Shown here: piece after piece, positions 45,971 through 59,599 of the stretch
Position numbering within the stretch: position 1 is the first letter of the stretch
Layout: each line of letters begins with the position of its first letter
DNA from: Turnera subulata
Taxonomy: Eukaryota; Streptophyta; Magnoliopsida; Malpighiales; Passifloraceae
Assembly: GCA_028386065.3 (NCBI GenBank)
Contig: JAKUCV010006204.1
Coordinates: forward strand, 62,001 to 126,000
Reading direction: 5' to 3'
DNA length: 64,000 nucleotides
Notes under the pieces: generated by a model
Databases searched by the model: none
Told to the model about the DNA's origin: nothing
Seen by the model: only the letters and a program-made list of their open reading frames with translations
Program-made: the position numbers and the translations under genes

Positions 45971-48900
45971 TTATGCCAAATGATGTGGAGAGGTGCGATA
46001 TATTTCATCAGCATACTCAGTTGGAACATAAACTGCATTTCTCAGAGCACTGTGCTTCCGGCCATAGAACAGGTAAATTAAAGCCCCAATAAGCAGCCAT
46101 ACCGAAACACGGGACCATGTCTCCGCCCTGCACATTCATATATGACACAGCCCATCAGATCTACATGAGCACGAAACTTTTCCGAAACTGAATTACTTCA
46201 TAACAGAAAAAGAACGATTAATATCAGCATGTGTACCCCAGGTTAATCAGTAAGTAGGTGTTGACAAGAATTGAAGCAACAGGTAAGAACGGAACAAAGG
46301 GACAACTGAAACCTGGCAAAAGAAATCAACAAGCAATCTGATCAACATTGGCATATGCACATAGTCACTGTTGAATTAGGAGCACATGCAAAACTGTGTT
46401 ACAGATACATCTTAGGACTGGGGATGGGCTTCAAGAAGTGGCCCCATTAATTGGTGACAGAACTCTTCAAATTATCCATAATTCGTCTACGATTACTAAG
46501 TAAAACAAACTGAGAACTACATTGTTTGACTTTCAAGAAATTCTGTTACTTACTCATACTTGAAAAAAAAACAAATCATTTTAAGATGTTTTATTGTTCC
46601 TTGTTTCTTTTTCTCTCTCTTTCTTTCTTTTATGCAAATATCATTTAAGGTCTTCCCAGAATTGAATCATTGGTTTACCCAACTTCTACCAGCACTGACA
46701 ACTTTCAACCCCAGTGCACAATCAACAAACTAAGTCGTTAGTAATGATTAATGAAGCGGCTAACACCTTGCCTAACATTGCATCCAGTTTAAACCATCAT
46801 TTAGAAATCATGAATGAAACAACTACTATATATCCCTAACCTCAACAAATTTCAGTCCTCAACATAGTAGGACATAAATTTGAACGTACCTCCGGAGTGT
46901 CCAAAGGTGTGCCTTGCATTATCCTGAGCTATACAAGCTAGAATCGTCAAACTGCACAGCAAAAGTGCTCCACCCATTGTGCACAATGTAAATTGAAGAA
47001 GGCTGTTTGAATCAAAAGAGAAAAGTTACAGATCATAATAACCAAAGCAATCAGTACAAAATTGAAGGGCAAATTGGACCAGCCCTACATACGGAAACAA
47101 AATGCACGACTTTACTAAATATTTTTCTGATTTTTAATAAAAGATTCACTGTAATCTACTGCTTTGATCAAAATTGCAATCCAGGCTCCAGCAGTAAAGC
47201 ACAATCATACGACATGCTAACAACCTACAGAGAGCAGGTTGAAGAACCAAAATGTTTACTCCAATGAATATTTCCCTCCGAATCTATGGAGTTGAAAACC
47301 TTCAGATATGTGTCGGACATGGCAATCAGAAAAATAGATTACACTAGCGAAACAAGACTGCCTTTCCTTAAACATTGTAAGTAACAACAGAAAACTAAAG
47401 AAATGCAAGTGATATAGAAGAGAACCTGGGTATGTTTCGAACTGAAGCTGAAAATGCAAGGACAAGAACCCCAGCGCACACAAAGGTTACATTCCAGGCA
47501 GCAATTTTCCGCCTCCTATGTTGATTTTGTTCATCTGTGTCATCAAAATCAGAAAAGAATTACACTAACAGCAATCAGCAAATCAAATAATATGGGTCTG
47601 CATAACTCTATTAGGAAGTCATCCAAGTACCATAAGCTAAAAGCAAACCAAACAATAACTAAACTACACTTGCTACTCTGTCTCATGGTAAACAGCTGCA
47701 CTTGATTCCTAATAATTTGAAACCTACCATATATCCAGTATGCATCTGAAAATATATGCTAAATTCAAATAAGATTCGAGTATAAAAATGTTCCCAGTTA
47801 GTTTACAAACCACTCATGTATCATTCCTTCAACTTACCAACCTTGTCAACTCTTTACTTCAGTGTATTTTTCACCTGTTCATGCAGGCTTAAACTTCCTT
47901 TGGATGGACATGTTACGCAAAAGTATGTATGAAAATTTACAACCAGGATAAATGATACCAGACAGATGGTCTAGGGCTAGGCTCTAATCGGCATGACTTA
48001 TGATAGCTTATTACTTCTGACTATAACTCACGAGTTATGAGCAATCCTCTTTTTCCACTTATAACTGAAGTCAATGCTTTCCTCCAAAGATGAAAGTCAG
48101 AACTTCATAAAACTAACTCCTTCATAACGTTTATTCAGACATCCAGATAAAAGAAAAGATCTAAGTCCAAGCTAAAAGTCATGCCAAGCTGAACGTTTAC
48201 TGTGATAGAATGATTTCCACATGTACAATGCTAGCGTTTTTCTAATCATATAATCGAGCTCAAAAGCCTAAGAAACCATCTAGGTTACCTTGAGCAATGT
48301 GTTTCTGAAGAAGAGGAGATCCAATAGATGTTCCCCCATTGTCAAGTAAATGGTTTTTATGATCATGGTGGTGAGAAGAATCCTGTATGTTTTGACTTCT
48401 TAACCCCAGAATATCTCCACTGATTTGGAATGATAATGAATCAATAGACTGTTGAAGCGACACTGGAAGTGGAACCTCATTTGGTGGAACGTATCTTAGT
48501 ATTAAGACTGAAATAGCAACAGAAATGAATGCAAGAAGCGTGCCCACACTAACCTGCGCCAGAAGGGAAAAAAAATACTAGTTATATCTTCATATCAAAG
48601 TGTAAGACTTTGCCACAAGAAAAAGAAATAAAGCAAGTATGTTTTTTTTTCCATAAAGTTCTGTATTCAGACACTTACCATTCCTGCCAATGCCGCAACA
48701 TCCATAAAAAATGCCAATGCTGCTGCAAGAATTCCAATCAGTACTGTGCTCTTCACTGGAACTTGAGTGTGCTCATTAATGTCGGCAAATAATGATGGCA
48801 ACAATCCATCTCTAGCCATTGCCATGAACATTCGGGGCTGAAGATAATGAGAAAATGAAATGTCACTAACAGCTTGTTTTAGAACATTCCTAAATTTGAT

Positions 48901-51900
48901 GTAGAAACAAAGACAAATTTGTTGCACCTACAAAGCAGAGAGACAAGATAGACCTAAAGCTAAAGCTCTACAGGTTTCAAGCAAAATTTTTGTCCACAAA
49001 AAGAAGAAAAATGAAGGTGAGGAAAATTATGCAATACTTAATTCTTCACAGTCAAGCGCTCAGTATTCGTGCAGAAACAAGTGTAACATACCTGGGGTAG
49101 AAGTGAACCCATTAAACTTGCACAGAGAGCAGTAACTGCCCCAGTTGTTATTATGTACCTGAAATCAGAAAATTTCAATGTGGATGTGCAAAAAAGAGAA
49201 GAGAACAAGGTAAAACTCAAAGAATGAGTTCAATCTCCAAATCAGAAGAAAATTTCTTGCTTACACTGCCCAGTGCATGCCATAAGAAGCAAATGCTGAA
49301 GAGATTGGGGTGTCTGGATCCAATGCATAGTAGGGTACAAGGCCAACAATTACAACAGAGACAAGCATGTACAAAATGCAGCAGACAGACAAAGAAATTC
49401 CCACACCCAAGGGCAAATCTCGTTGAGGGTTTTTTACCTGCCAGTAAAATTACAAAAATGATGAAAAGCTGCAAAGCTACACTTGCATTCCAAAGTTGAG
49501 CTATTTTCTATTACTTTTTTCATAAAAGCAGACAGATGTCTGATCAAATGAATATTAAACCTTAAAAAATATAACACTGAAAGAAAAATGGACGAGAAAT
49601 TTTTTTTGTCTAGATTCTCCTGTGATGTATCTTGCAGAGTTGATGTGATATTCTACATTTACTTGTAAGTTTCAAAGGTATTTCAACTTCGTATGAGATA
49701 GAAAAGAACAGTCTGATGCTCTAAAAGTTTCAGTATCTCCTCATATAGCAAAGCTTGGCATGGAGAGAAGGTAAAATTCTTGAGCAAGAAAACCAGAAGG
49801 TGATGATTCAAGCTGAAGCAAAGTCATGAGATTGCAATATATCAAAAAGTTACAAGCATATCCAAACAAAACTGGAAAAGAAAGGTTTAGTATAATTGAA
49901 TTGCAGTAATGTTGGACTTTTCCAAAACTCATAAAGAATGTCAACATAGAAGATAGTGAAATTCCAATTACACTCGTTTTCCCTACTTGCTTATTTCTTT
50001 TTCCTACTAGCAGTTATCAGTCAAAGCACTTGCAAATTTACCTCTTCAGCTGTGCTAGCTACAATATCAAAACCAATGAATGAAAAAAACACCACGCCGG
50101 AGCCTGCAAGCATTCCATTAACTCCGAAAGGAAAATATCTGGGAAACAAATAGGATAAGCAACAGAGCTGATACCCACAAGCAGCAACCTCAAGTGGAAC
50201 AAGGTATGACTAGTTACCCGCTAGGAATTTCATATCCAATCCATCCAGTCTTGAAAGCTAAATATCCCCCGGCAATAATAATAAAGATCAACCCACAGGC
50301 ATTCACTGTCGTAACAATGGTTTGAACAAGTGAGCTCTGTAAAATCAAGCATTCACTCAAACTGATCAGAAGAAATACATTTATATCAACACAAAAGCAA
50401 ATACTTATTTTACAGAATCCAGAAAAGAAGATAGAAAAAGAGGTTGAATTACCTCCTTGATTCCCATACACAAAAGCACAGTAACAACAAGAACTAAAAC
50501 TGCTGCACATGGATCAACCAAGATACCAAGTCCAGGGATAGCATGCCGGGCCAAGTAAAAAGGTAGCTTATCCTCGCCTCCGAAAAATAATGCCTGAGAA
50601 AACCAAGAAGAAGGTATGATGACCCAGCACCAACTGAAATTAATAAGGACAAGCCATAAGCATAAACTCATAAAAGAAATATAAAGTCTTGTTACAGACA
50701 GCAGAGCTCATTGCTTGCTTAAAAGAAAAACAACACAAATAAAACTCAACTGCAATTACCACTATCAATCTGTTACATGAAAGCCTTATGCCTGAATAGA
50801 AGTTCAAATGAAAGAGAAAGCTTGTGATCATTCTGTGCATTATCAGTAAATGCACAAATGTGAAGAATACAGGCAAACTGAAGATGGATCAAGAGAGGAC
50901 CAGTGAGTGGCTTAAAACCATTAGTATGAGTAATAACAATATCCTCCTACTACCTGACACAAAGATCAGAGATACCTCACTTGGATCAAAGTACAGCAGC
51001 CTAATTAGTCCATAGATTAGAAAGAATAAGGTGGGTGAATGGATATAGGAGGTGCATATCGAGAAAGTTCTATGTCGCATTTAAAATCTAATACCAAATA
51101 ATCCAATTTTAGTGAAACAAGGATGCATTAAAAAATTACTGGAAATGGAGGGGCATCACCATTGCCATCCTACAAGTAGGCTTTAGCATGTTATTTCATG
51201 TATCTTCCCCTCCCAAGTTTTCATCACCCCAACACAACTGAAATTCAACATCAGTGAGGAGACAAGCATGGAAGTCAACCTCAGGGAGACTCAATGGATT
51301 AGAAGAATTTTTTGAGACATTGTCCTTTCATTACCTTAATGAAAATTTAGGAAGCGCCAAGCTTGAATAAGGAGCTAGGATATCTTATGGGTTCTTGCTA
51401 AGATTAACTCTATGGTCACTAAAACTGGCTAGAAATGTCAATTTTGGCAGCAAAGAGTGTTGCGAACCTTTTGCTTGATTCTCTGCTAATAGATTCAAGA
51501 GAATGACCTTATATTGATATGAGATTAATCACTGCAACTGTTTTCAAAGACAAAGCAGTCCCCTTGATCCTACCAGCCTTTGCTTTGGAAAGGCAATGCA
51601 TTCTTCCTTCGCCTCATATGAGCTGGGTTCAAGTCCCCATCTCTACCAAAAAGAAAGGATGAAGCCCCCTAACCTTTTCCTGATTAAGCAGCCATGGCAA
51701 CAAGACATATATTATGCTGGCTTATGTTCATACAGCGGAAGATGAAGGGGTTTTCTCTGCTCACCAGAAGCCAACCCCGACTTCTACTCTCTCAGTATTA
51801 AGAGAGCATGTTATCTCAAGTCAGACAAGAGTGACAGGAAAAGTAGGATAGACTAGCACCATGAATTCCAAGGAAATCTTTCTTTCTAACATATAATTCC

Positions 51901-53751
51901 CTGCTTTTGGTTTCAGGAGGTATGCAGAGGATATATAGCCACGTCAGGAGAAAGTTTCCATATACTGGAGTAATACTGGTCAGGGCATCTCTATTAATAA
52001 CAAATTACTGCCTCACTGCTTTTGCTTTATCCAAGAATTCATAGAAATGAGAAATAAATGCTTAAATCCCTACATATGACAAATATGCATGCCCTTGATT
52101 GCACATGAGAATATGTGTAGCACATAAACATCCAGCTGAGGATAAATTCGAGGCAATAAGAGAGCCTATACAGATTAGAAAAGCCCAGAGGATATTTTCC
52201 AAACACAAAAGGAATAAACAGAATATATTATAATCATTAGGACATGCAAACAGAAAACTCATGGGGAGTAAAAGTTGAACTGTACCAGATTTGGGGTCAG
52301 GCCACGAGCAATGGCTGAACCGCCAATTGTGTATTCCAGAATCAATGCCCAACCAATTAGCCATGCTGCACTGCACGAGGCACAATGTTCAAGTTATTAG
52401 CAAGGATATTTCAAATAATATAAGCCAGAACTTGGTCATGTTCAGTATCTTTCTCCTATTGAAAATTTATACCTTTTTTGTTTTGGAGCAAGCTTACCAC
52501 CATTTTTTTTTAACTTAAACATATAAGAAAAAACTCAATCTGTATGCATTCAGATAAAGATGAAACACTAAGGTTGGAAAGCTGAATATGAGTGAGCATC
52601 AAATTTGAATAATGAGGATTGATACGGAAGCTTAAACATGTAACCAAGAGTTGAATTGTACCATTAGACTAAACAGCAAAAATAAAAGTAAAAACTTGGA
52701 CTGGAATTGTAGGAATGAATGATAAAAAAAGTGAATTAAGATGAAGACTAATATAGAAGCTTAAAGTAGTCCAAGAAATTATTAAGTACCCCTCTCCAAT
52801 GCAAATGTAAGCATAATGATAGGCACTCCCAGCAGAGGGGCAACGACTTGAAAGTTCTGCATAACAGAATGCAGAGAGCGCAGCTGCTATTCCAGCAATT
52901 AGGAAAGAAATAGAAAGTGCAGGTCCTGTCTGCTCTCTAGCAACAGTTCCAACAAGAATATATACTCCAGCTCCAATAGTTGCTCCTACTCCTGATTAAA
53001 ATAGCACAAGTACACAAGCATTAATATCAATCGCACAAAATTCTAACTGTGATCTATAAGCCAAGGCGTCCATGGATCAGGTAGCCATAACCGAGGCATT
53101 GCCACTAGTCATCTGGTAAATATATGATTAGTAGATGTATTGATTTGAAAATCAGCAAGTGGAAAAATACCAAAAACAGAGCCGAGTGTAACGCTGGAAA
53201 GAACCAAAACTTAAGCTTTTAAAAAACACTTTACCAACAATGGTTAAAGTAGTTTTAATCTATTACAGCATCTTTCACACACACACACAATATCAATCAG
53301 TAAAATCATTGTCACAAGATGAATAAACGAGCATCAGATGCACCAAAATTGATAGGCACTAAGAAAAACACAGAAAAAGAACATAATACCACAAAAAGAC
53401 GGGCACTTTTCTTTAGAACTTGTAAAACCGCAAAAATCACAGAACAGAATACAGAAGAACCCACATTAACTGACAAATAAAAGAACCCAAATTGCGAAAC
53501 ATTTATGCTAACTCAGAAACTAGGAATCATAACAAAGCACAAAGGATAAGTATGTGGATGAGCTGCTTACCAATGGCAGTGATGTCAATAACAGAGAGCT
53601 TCTTAGCCAACTGATGGTGCTGCCCGCCATCACTCGCTGTCCTTCTTGAAACAGAATCAACTTGTTTCCTCCTCACCAAACTCTTTAAACCCCAACACGA
53701 ACCCTTGGGCTTTGCAAAATTGCTTTGCATATCAGCACCAACCAAACCCAT
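45971..53751 (-). CDS. CAT: Cationic amino acid transporter, CAT2/CAT4 type, 14 exons
   Basis: Spliced minus-strand gene. Coding exons: 53751-53571, 52991-52790, 52370-52286, 50593-50453, 50336-50218, 50138-50042, 49437-49265, 49158-49092, 48837-48679, 48553-48289, 47534-47426, 47002-46890, 46312-46237, 46127-45971. All introns are GT-AG and phases join without stops, giving 1944 nt, 647 codons plus stop. The start is the ATG giving MGLVGADMQ. A short cytosolic N-terminus with LKSLVRRKQVDS leads to the transport-core motif GATIGAGVYILVGTVARE (exon 2), then YAELSSRCP, GWALILEYTIGGSA, FFSFIGFDIVAST, PRMFMAMARDG, ILRYVPPNEVPLP and GFSCPFVPFLP. This is the APC-superfamily CAT family, about 14 membrane helices. 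Arabidopsis CAT2 and CAT4 are tonoplast proteins, so vacuolar amino acid exchange is the likely role. A His-rich loop (HHHDHKNH, exon 10) is unusual. No decay seen. Confidence 0.95.
51580..51690 (+). repeat. Possible tRNA-derived SINE relic in transporter intron 3
   Basis: GGTTCAAGTCC (near 51630) matches a Pol III B-box, and about 45 bases upstream the sequence has a loosely A-box-like stretch. No flanking duplication was found. The intron (50594-52285, 1.7 kb) otherwise holds nothing recognisable. Confidence 0.3.
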
Positions 53752-56043
53752 CAACCAGGGAAAAAAAAGCACCAACCTTTTTCCTTCTATGCTTGCCTTT
53801 TCAGACAGGAACTGGAATTATTACAGAACTAAAAGAAGCGGTCGATTTGTTGCGGTTCGCGACAGAACCCACGAGCCAAAATCTCCCAGGAACGCCAACT
53901 TAGAATTGCTGGAGAGCATAGATAGAACACAGAGACGGAGGAGAATTGATGATCATATAATTCTGGTGCAAGCAAACCAATGTTTGGTCGATCAAATACG
54001 CTAAAAGTGAACACTGTACTAAAAGATTTGTGTTTATAAGTAGTTGCAATAAGCAGTTAACTGATTCGTAGAACTGATCCTAGCAAGTCTTGAGGGAAGA
54101 GGAGAGGAGAGATAGGGACCCATTATTCTCTCATTGGCGGATAAGTACGATATTAAGTAGAACGGAGCTGGCGTGAGCTAATCCGCCTCAATTTTTTTTT
54201 TTTTTAAGCGCAGTTAAATTAATAATGCTTCTGTTTTACCTTTAAATCATTGATTGATTTTTAACTAGCCCCTATTTTGTTGGTTTTCCTTATTACGAAA
54301 CGATAGTGTGAGGTTGCTTTTATTTGTAAACTGCCATACCTTCATCAGTTTTTAATATGAGGTTTTCTTCTATAATTTTATTTTTTTTGTAGCTTTTTAT
54401 ATTTTACATATTTTTGTCTTGTTTGTTTTAAACTCTCCAACACAATAACAAACAGGTTTCTTGGTCTGGTGTTTGGAACAGATATATCCATTCCACATGT
54501 GAAGGTTGCAAATTTTTTAACTATACAAACTTATATTAAGGGGGCAAACTAATAATTTTCTGGTGGTTCAGCTTCGTCAGTTCAGGTCTTAAACTCTGAT
54601 CCTTGTGTAAGTAAAAAATTAATTTCGGTTGAGAGACTCACTCAGCCTCCTAATGAATTTAGACAGCATTAGCATCCAGTTTCATTTCTAATCGTAATAA
54701 AAGAGATTCTCTTCTTGTTGTTCAGAGAATAAAATAACATGGGCCATCATCAGGTGGCAAAATTGGCCTCACAGTAGTTGGATGCTTTTTTTGTTTTTTT
54801 TATTTCCCACTAGTATCTGTGTCAGTCCTCCTTAAAGGATATTAAAGGCACCAAATTAAATCCAGCCCGACTCGGATGGTGCACCTAAATAATGATTGAT
54901 GAGTCTCCCAAATGAGGTTTTCTGCGTACACAAAGACTCGAAACTCGAGACCTCGCAGGGAACGTCCTGGCACGGGAAGCAGTATCGTCTAGGGAGTGGG
55001 ATCCCGAAAGCGAAACACTCCCTGGTCTCTCAATCTCGTGAACTTTGAAATCCGGTCTCTAAGGCCACCCGAAGAGACTTCGGTGAGGAGAATAAGGACA
55101 GCGATTAGACTGCGACGCTGGCTCCAGGACCTGGGCTTAAGCGGAACAAGCCACTTACCACTTGAACCAACCTCAATTGGTAATTGTTGGATGCTCAAAA
55201 GACACATAGATAATGAATTTAGACAACAACGGCGGCCAAGTTCCATTGACGTACACTACAATCACTACTACTAGTATAATTTTACTCTTTTTCTGTTCCT
55301 TTTTAATACTATGCCCGTAACAATAACAGAATTAGTTTGACGAAAGAAGAGAAATCCTGTACTCAATTGCTTAGTTTCGTTTTTGGTAAAAAAAAAAAAC
55401 ATTAAGAAGACTTGCAGAACCCAAACTCATTATCCAAAGTTAAAATTTGTTTTGCTATTATCTCAGTTCTGAAATTAACTTCCTGATAATTATATGTGCT
55501 GCTGAGACTTGCTCCAAATAAGTCACCAGGCCGAAGTATATTCCAACTGTTCAAGAATAGAAACAACACCGTCCAAGCAGCTAATATACAGTTTGCAACT
55601 AGATTAATAACTAAAAAAGCTTAAGCTTTATATTATCCACCGTTCAAAAAAAAAAAAGCTTAAGCTTGAAGAACTAAACAAGTGAAGTGATACATTGAAA
55701 AGAAGCCAGTTATTTTATTGTAAAAAGAATCTCACATACTCAGGTACACGTCATCCCTGGTTAGAAGGGAAGTGGGATTAGCAAGATGTTCGTTAATCTG
55801 GACACATTGGCAAAGACTTTATTGTCAAATTACAACTCACATCCTTCTAATAAATACTCCTTCCATTACTAATTACAACCAGAAAAAAAAAAAAAGAAAA
55901 GGAAAATAAAACAATGCATCATTGAAGCAGGCAATGTTTCCATCTAATTTCTCCATTTTCCTTCCATATCTTCCTAATTTCCACTCGACCTTCACTCCAC
56001 CAATGTCACCCTCAGATTCATACCTCATAACTTTTTGCCAATC
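53752..56043. other. Transporter leader and promoter region, then intergenic DNA
   Basis: 53752 to roughly 54130 should contain the 5' leader of the transporter; on the minus strand it is CT-rich near 54100-54120, preceded by a CCAAT at about 54133-54137. Beyond that the DNA is AT-rich with poly-T at 54193-54206. A moderately GC-rich block at 54840-55270 (with CCACTTGAACCAACCTCAATTGG in its right part) has the look of an old transposon fragment, but its class cannot be named. 55280-56043 shows nothing but A-rich runs. Confidence 0.4.
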
Positions 56044-59000
56044 TCAATCTTCTTGCCTAGGGCTCCTACTGGCATCATCATCGTCAATCTGGATCCACAA
56101 CCCTCTTCTTTCTCCTCCATTTTCCCCCCAAGGTTGCTGCCTCACACTCCTGTCATTTGTGTCACCACCATCAGAGAAATGGCCCCACACGCTTCGGCTC
56201 TTCCCTCCTCCACTGAAATCTTCCTCGCATCCTGCCACCGTCCTTAGGAGCTCCGACTGCAGTAGTGGGCAATTCTCTTTGAGGTACTCAAAACCATCTG
56301 ACTGCATAACAGCTGCAGCAAACAACAGCCAGAAAACAGCATACCATGAAAAAACGATGGTAGATGTAGTAGAAATGAAAAGCTATGATATTTTGCTTCC
56401 CAACTATCCTCCATTTTATGGACCCCATGAAGAAACAGCACGCGGAAGCCTAATGACGATACGTCATCAACCCCATTAATCTTCCAAACCATAATAGGTT
56501 CATCAAAGTTGGAGTGACGAAATAGATACTAACAGCATATGCCTCCATCTAGTATGGCAATGCAACCAACCAACTTCCTCAAATGTAGAAAAATGAATCA
56601 CACTTGGAGCCAGTTAACCTCTTTCAAAGCCTATTGCCAGTAGAAAAATATAATCACCAAATGCAGAACACATTAGCACCACTCTTGCAGAGAGGTAAGG
56701 GTTCAGTGCCTCATCACTATTGGGGTCAATCTAACCCTCATAACTAAAATCAACAGTCAGACACCAAAATTATTAACCACAAATAGGCAATCACAAATAT
56801 ATGCATTGGCCTTCCAACAAGAATTATATCCCTTCTTGCTCAATTATGCACCTTCAATACAGACAATAAGCATGCAGATCAAGGGTTGAAGCAGAAGTCA
56901 ATTTTGAATTTGGTTGATAGGTTTGCAGGATTACTCCAATACTTCCTATAAACATGTCAAGACACAATAAGTATACATTCGTCAGTTTCGAGACCTAAAA
57001 TTGCAGACCAATGCCCTACCTCACTGTTTATGAGCAAATGGAGAAGATAAGCATTCTCAAAGTCAAGAGATTTATGCAACAAAAACAAGTCCAAGAATTC
57101 TTTTTCGACACAGAGTTACCAAATTCCACAGGAAGTAACATCGGAGAAAACTCCCAAACCACCACAATCATTGGTTCCCCGGGCCACTACAGCCAACTTA
57201 CAAGCCCAACACACACAAAACAGTTCAGCTGGAAAAGGTTGAAAAAAACCATAACCTGTTTTTCATCCATACAAATAATAATATTAACATACATCAATAA
57301 GGAAATCATGCGCCAGCCCAGAAAATGAGGTCACAAGAACCACCCAAGGGTAGAACCAACCAACACAGGAGACAAACCAGAATGGAAGATTGCAAATTGT
57401 CTGATTCGGAAACCAAGAAGTTTAATTTTTGGAGCCATATGAACATGCAAATACTGGAACTAACAAAAACTATCTAAAACTGTATCAGATACCTCCAAAG
57501 CAGTGATATCAACTCATATAAACTGATTCATGATTGAGCAGCCCAGTATACACATAATTGAGCAACCCAGAAACAACAATCAATTTGCACTTTGCAAGGG
57601 ATAAAGCAAGCAACACATATGCAATGGAAATCTTGAAGATGGAACACAAGAACGTACAGAACACAAGAACGTACCTACGAGATTTTCCGCAGCAAATTTT
57701 AGGCAAACAGATTTCAAGTCCATAGCATGATAACGATCAGCAAGGGCCAAAATCTTGGCAACAGAATCCACAGATATATCCTTGCAGAGTACAGACTCAC
57801 ACATGAGCTTAAGTCTGGGTAGCTCATATCTGTCTGCTGCACCCAACAACTTTGCTGCCAAAGTTTCAAATACAGATGGAATGGAAGTTGAACTCAATAC
57901 GGAAAGCTCCTCATCTTCGATAAGAGCATCTTTATATATGAAGTGTAGCAAAGCCTTGCAAATACATGGGAAAGAATATTCAGAACAAGAGGATATAGGT
58001 ATAAAGTAATCAGCCCTTATACACATTGCATTTTTAGAATGCACCAGAGTTTGAAGAGTAGAAGTATTTGTTTGACAGTACATTATTCACATTCACTTGC
58101 ACTTGAAATTTGCCTTTCCTGTATGTAGTTGATGACAATCTTTTCTTTCCTTTAGATTCTTACAACTTGTTGTACTACATCCTAAAGGAGACTACATGCT
58201 TCCTCTCTTCTCCTTCTTTTTTTCATTTGGACCATTTTAAATAAGTTGACATATACCTTGGTTTTAGCTATATACTAAAGACCCAATTCCATTTGTGTAT
58301 ATCACGCAGTCTCTCTCTACTTTGCTAATTTCTCATTTTGATAGCTTGATCAACCAAAAACAACCATAAAGTATGAACTGTACCTTGAAAACCTTGGGTT
58401 CTATATCTGCGATATCTACTTCATGATTATCTTCCTCCATGGCATCCGTAAGGTCAGTTTCAAATACAGGAGACCTTGCAGCCAAAACCAACTTATGAGC
58501 ACGAAACTTCTCCCCACACACGTTAAAAGTGATGTCCGAGCATTCTTCGTTCTCCAATAGGCTACCAAAGTGCGATCCAATATCTGATTCGGGCACCTTT
58601 ACAGTGTGCAATCTAGAACAATCTATTGCGGAAACCACGACGCCTACAGTACAATGGATTTTCAGGCAGTCATCTTTGAGAAAGTCCGATTGTTCAAGCA
58701 TTGATCTTCTGAAGAAACGCTTGTAACCCCTGTAAGCAAAAGAACATGATTTTAAAACCAGCAGAGCCCTAGAAGAAACAGGAACCAATCACTACTATCA
58801 TCCTTAATTAAGAAGCCCCAGAATTTACCCATATAACACTCTAACTAAGTAACACATTTGTAGGGCATATATATACATTATAAACATTAAAACAAGCTCT
58901 TGAGAAGAAATGGTGAAGAACCCATCAAAATTGAGCAAGAAAAAGAACCCTAGAGACCCTAAAAGGAGGAAGGAAGAGGGGGAGAAAAGCTGGAGTCTTG

Positions 59001-59398
59001 AAGAAGGGATGATACCACATGGAGCCGCGGTACTTGAGGGTATAAGGGCCGGATTCGAGGGAGCGATCGAAGTGGGAGTGGACTTTGTGCTTGGCCTTGC
59101 CGCTCTGGTCGATGAGGGTGAGCTCGAAGAGGGCGCGGACGTCGGTGCCTTCGCTGGCGAGGGCGATGAAGACGGAGACGTAGTTGGAGGTGTCCTCGGG
59201 GTTCTTGCCGTCCGGGTAGAAGTAGATGGCCCACTGGTATCCCCCAACCGTGAACGTCTCGCTGGCTATGTGCTTCCCCACCCCGATCCCCTTCGCCAGC
59301 GAGTACCCCTGTATCGTGAACTTGTGCGACCCGTTCACCGTCTCCGTTATCGACAGCGACGACGTCGGTGACGTCGGGGTGGCTCCGCCAGGGGCCAT
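56044..59398 (-). CDS. BPM: MATH-BTB protein, CUL3 ubiquitin-ligase adaptor of the BPM family, 4 exons
   Basis: Coding exons 59398-59016, 58729-58384, 57954-57675 and 56312-56044, all GT-AG, phases consistent, 1278 nt, 425 codons plus stop (TGA 56044-56046). Exon 1, GC-rich, gives most of the MATH domain (about residues 22-155: [38 protein letters not shown]-type strands). Exon 2 ends MATH and starts BTB (about 185-310: [20 protein letters not shown]). Exon 3 carries the rest of BTB and the BACK-like helices ([28 protein letters not shown]). Exon 4 has [12 protein letters not shown] and a tail with [17 protein letters not shown]. Family members (BPM1-6 of Arabidopsis) bring substrates such as HB6, PP2Cs and ERF/AP2 factors to CUL3. 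Length fits the family. It appears intact. Confidence 0.94.
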
Positions 59399-59560
59399 GT
59401 CTGTCTTCTTTCCTCCTCACCCTCTTTTCTTTCTTTTCCTTATGCCGTTATGCTTCTTCTCTCTTTCTTTGTGTGTTTTACCTTTGTGTGTTGTTTTTTT
59501 TTTTAACGTGGATTGTGTTTGGGTGGTGGGAAAGGGTGGGAAAATTGGTATCTTTGTTTT

Positions 59561-59597
59561 GATTTGATTTGGTTTGGTTTGGTTTGGTTTGGTTTGG
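59561..59597 (+). repeat. (GATTT/GGTTT)n microsatellite upstream of BPM
   Basis: Two GATTT units followed by GGTTT units, ending GGTTTGGGGG. It lies about 165 bp upstream of the BPM start codon, in the leader or proximal promoter. It is a pentamer repeat, not the seven-base plant telomere repeat. Confidence 0.85.
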
Positions 59598-59599
59598 GG

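Noticed and set aside
58825..59420. Several 105-157 residue ORFs in other frames over BPM exon 1
   Set aside because: Shadows of the GC-rich MATH-coding exon; only the frame starting at 59398 gives MATH motifs and joins correctly to exon 2.
59561..59597. GGTTT repeat as a telomere-like tract
   Set aside because: The plant telomere repeat is the heptamer TTTAGGG (CCCTAAA); this is a five-base microsatellite in a gene promoter.
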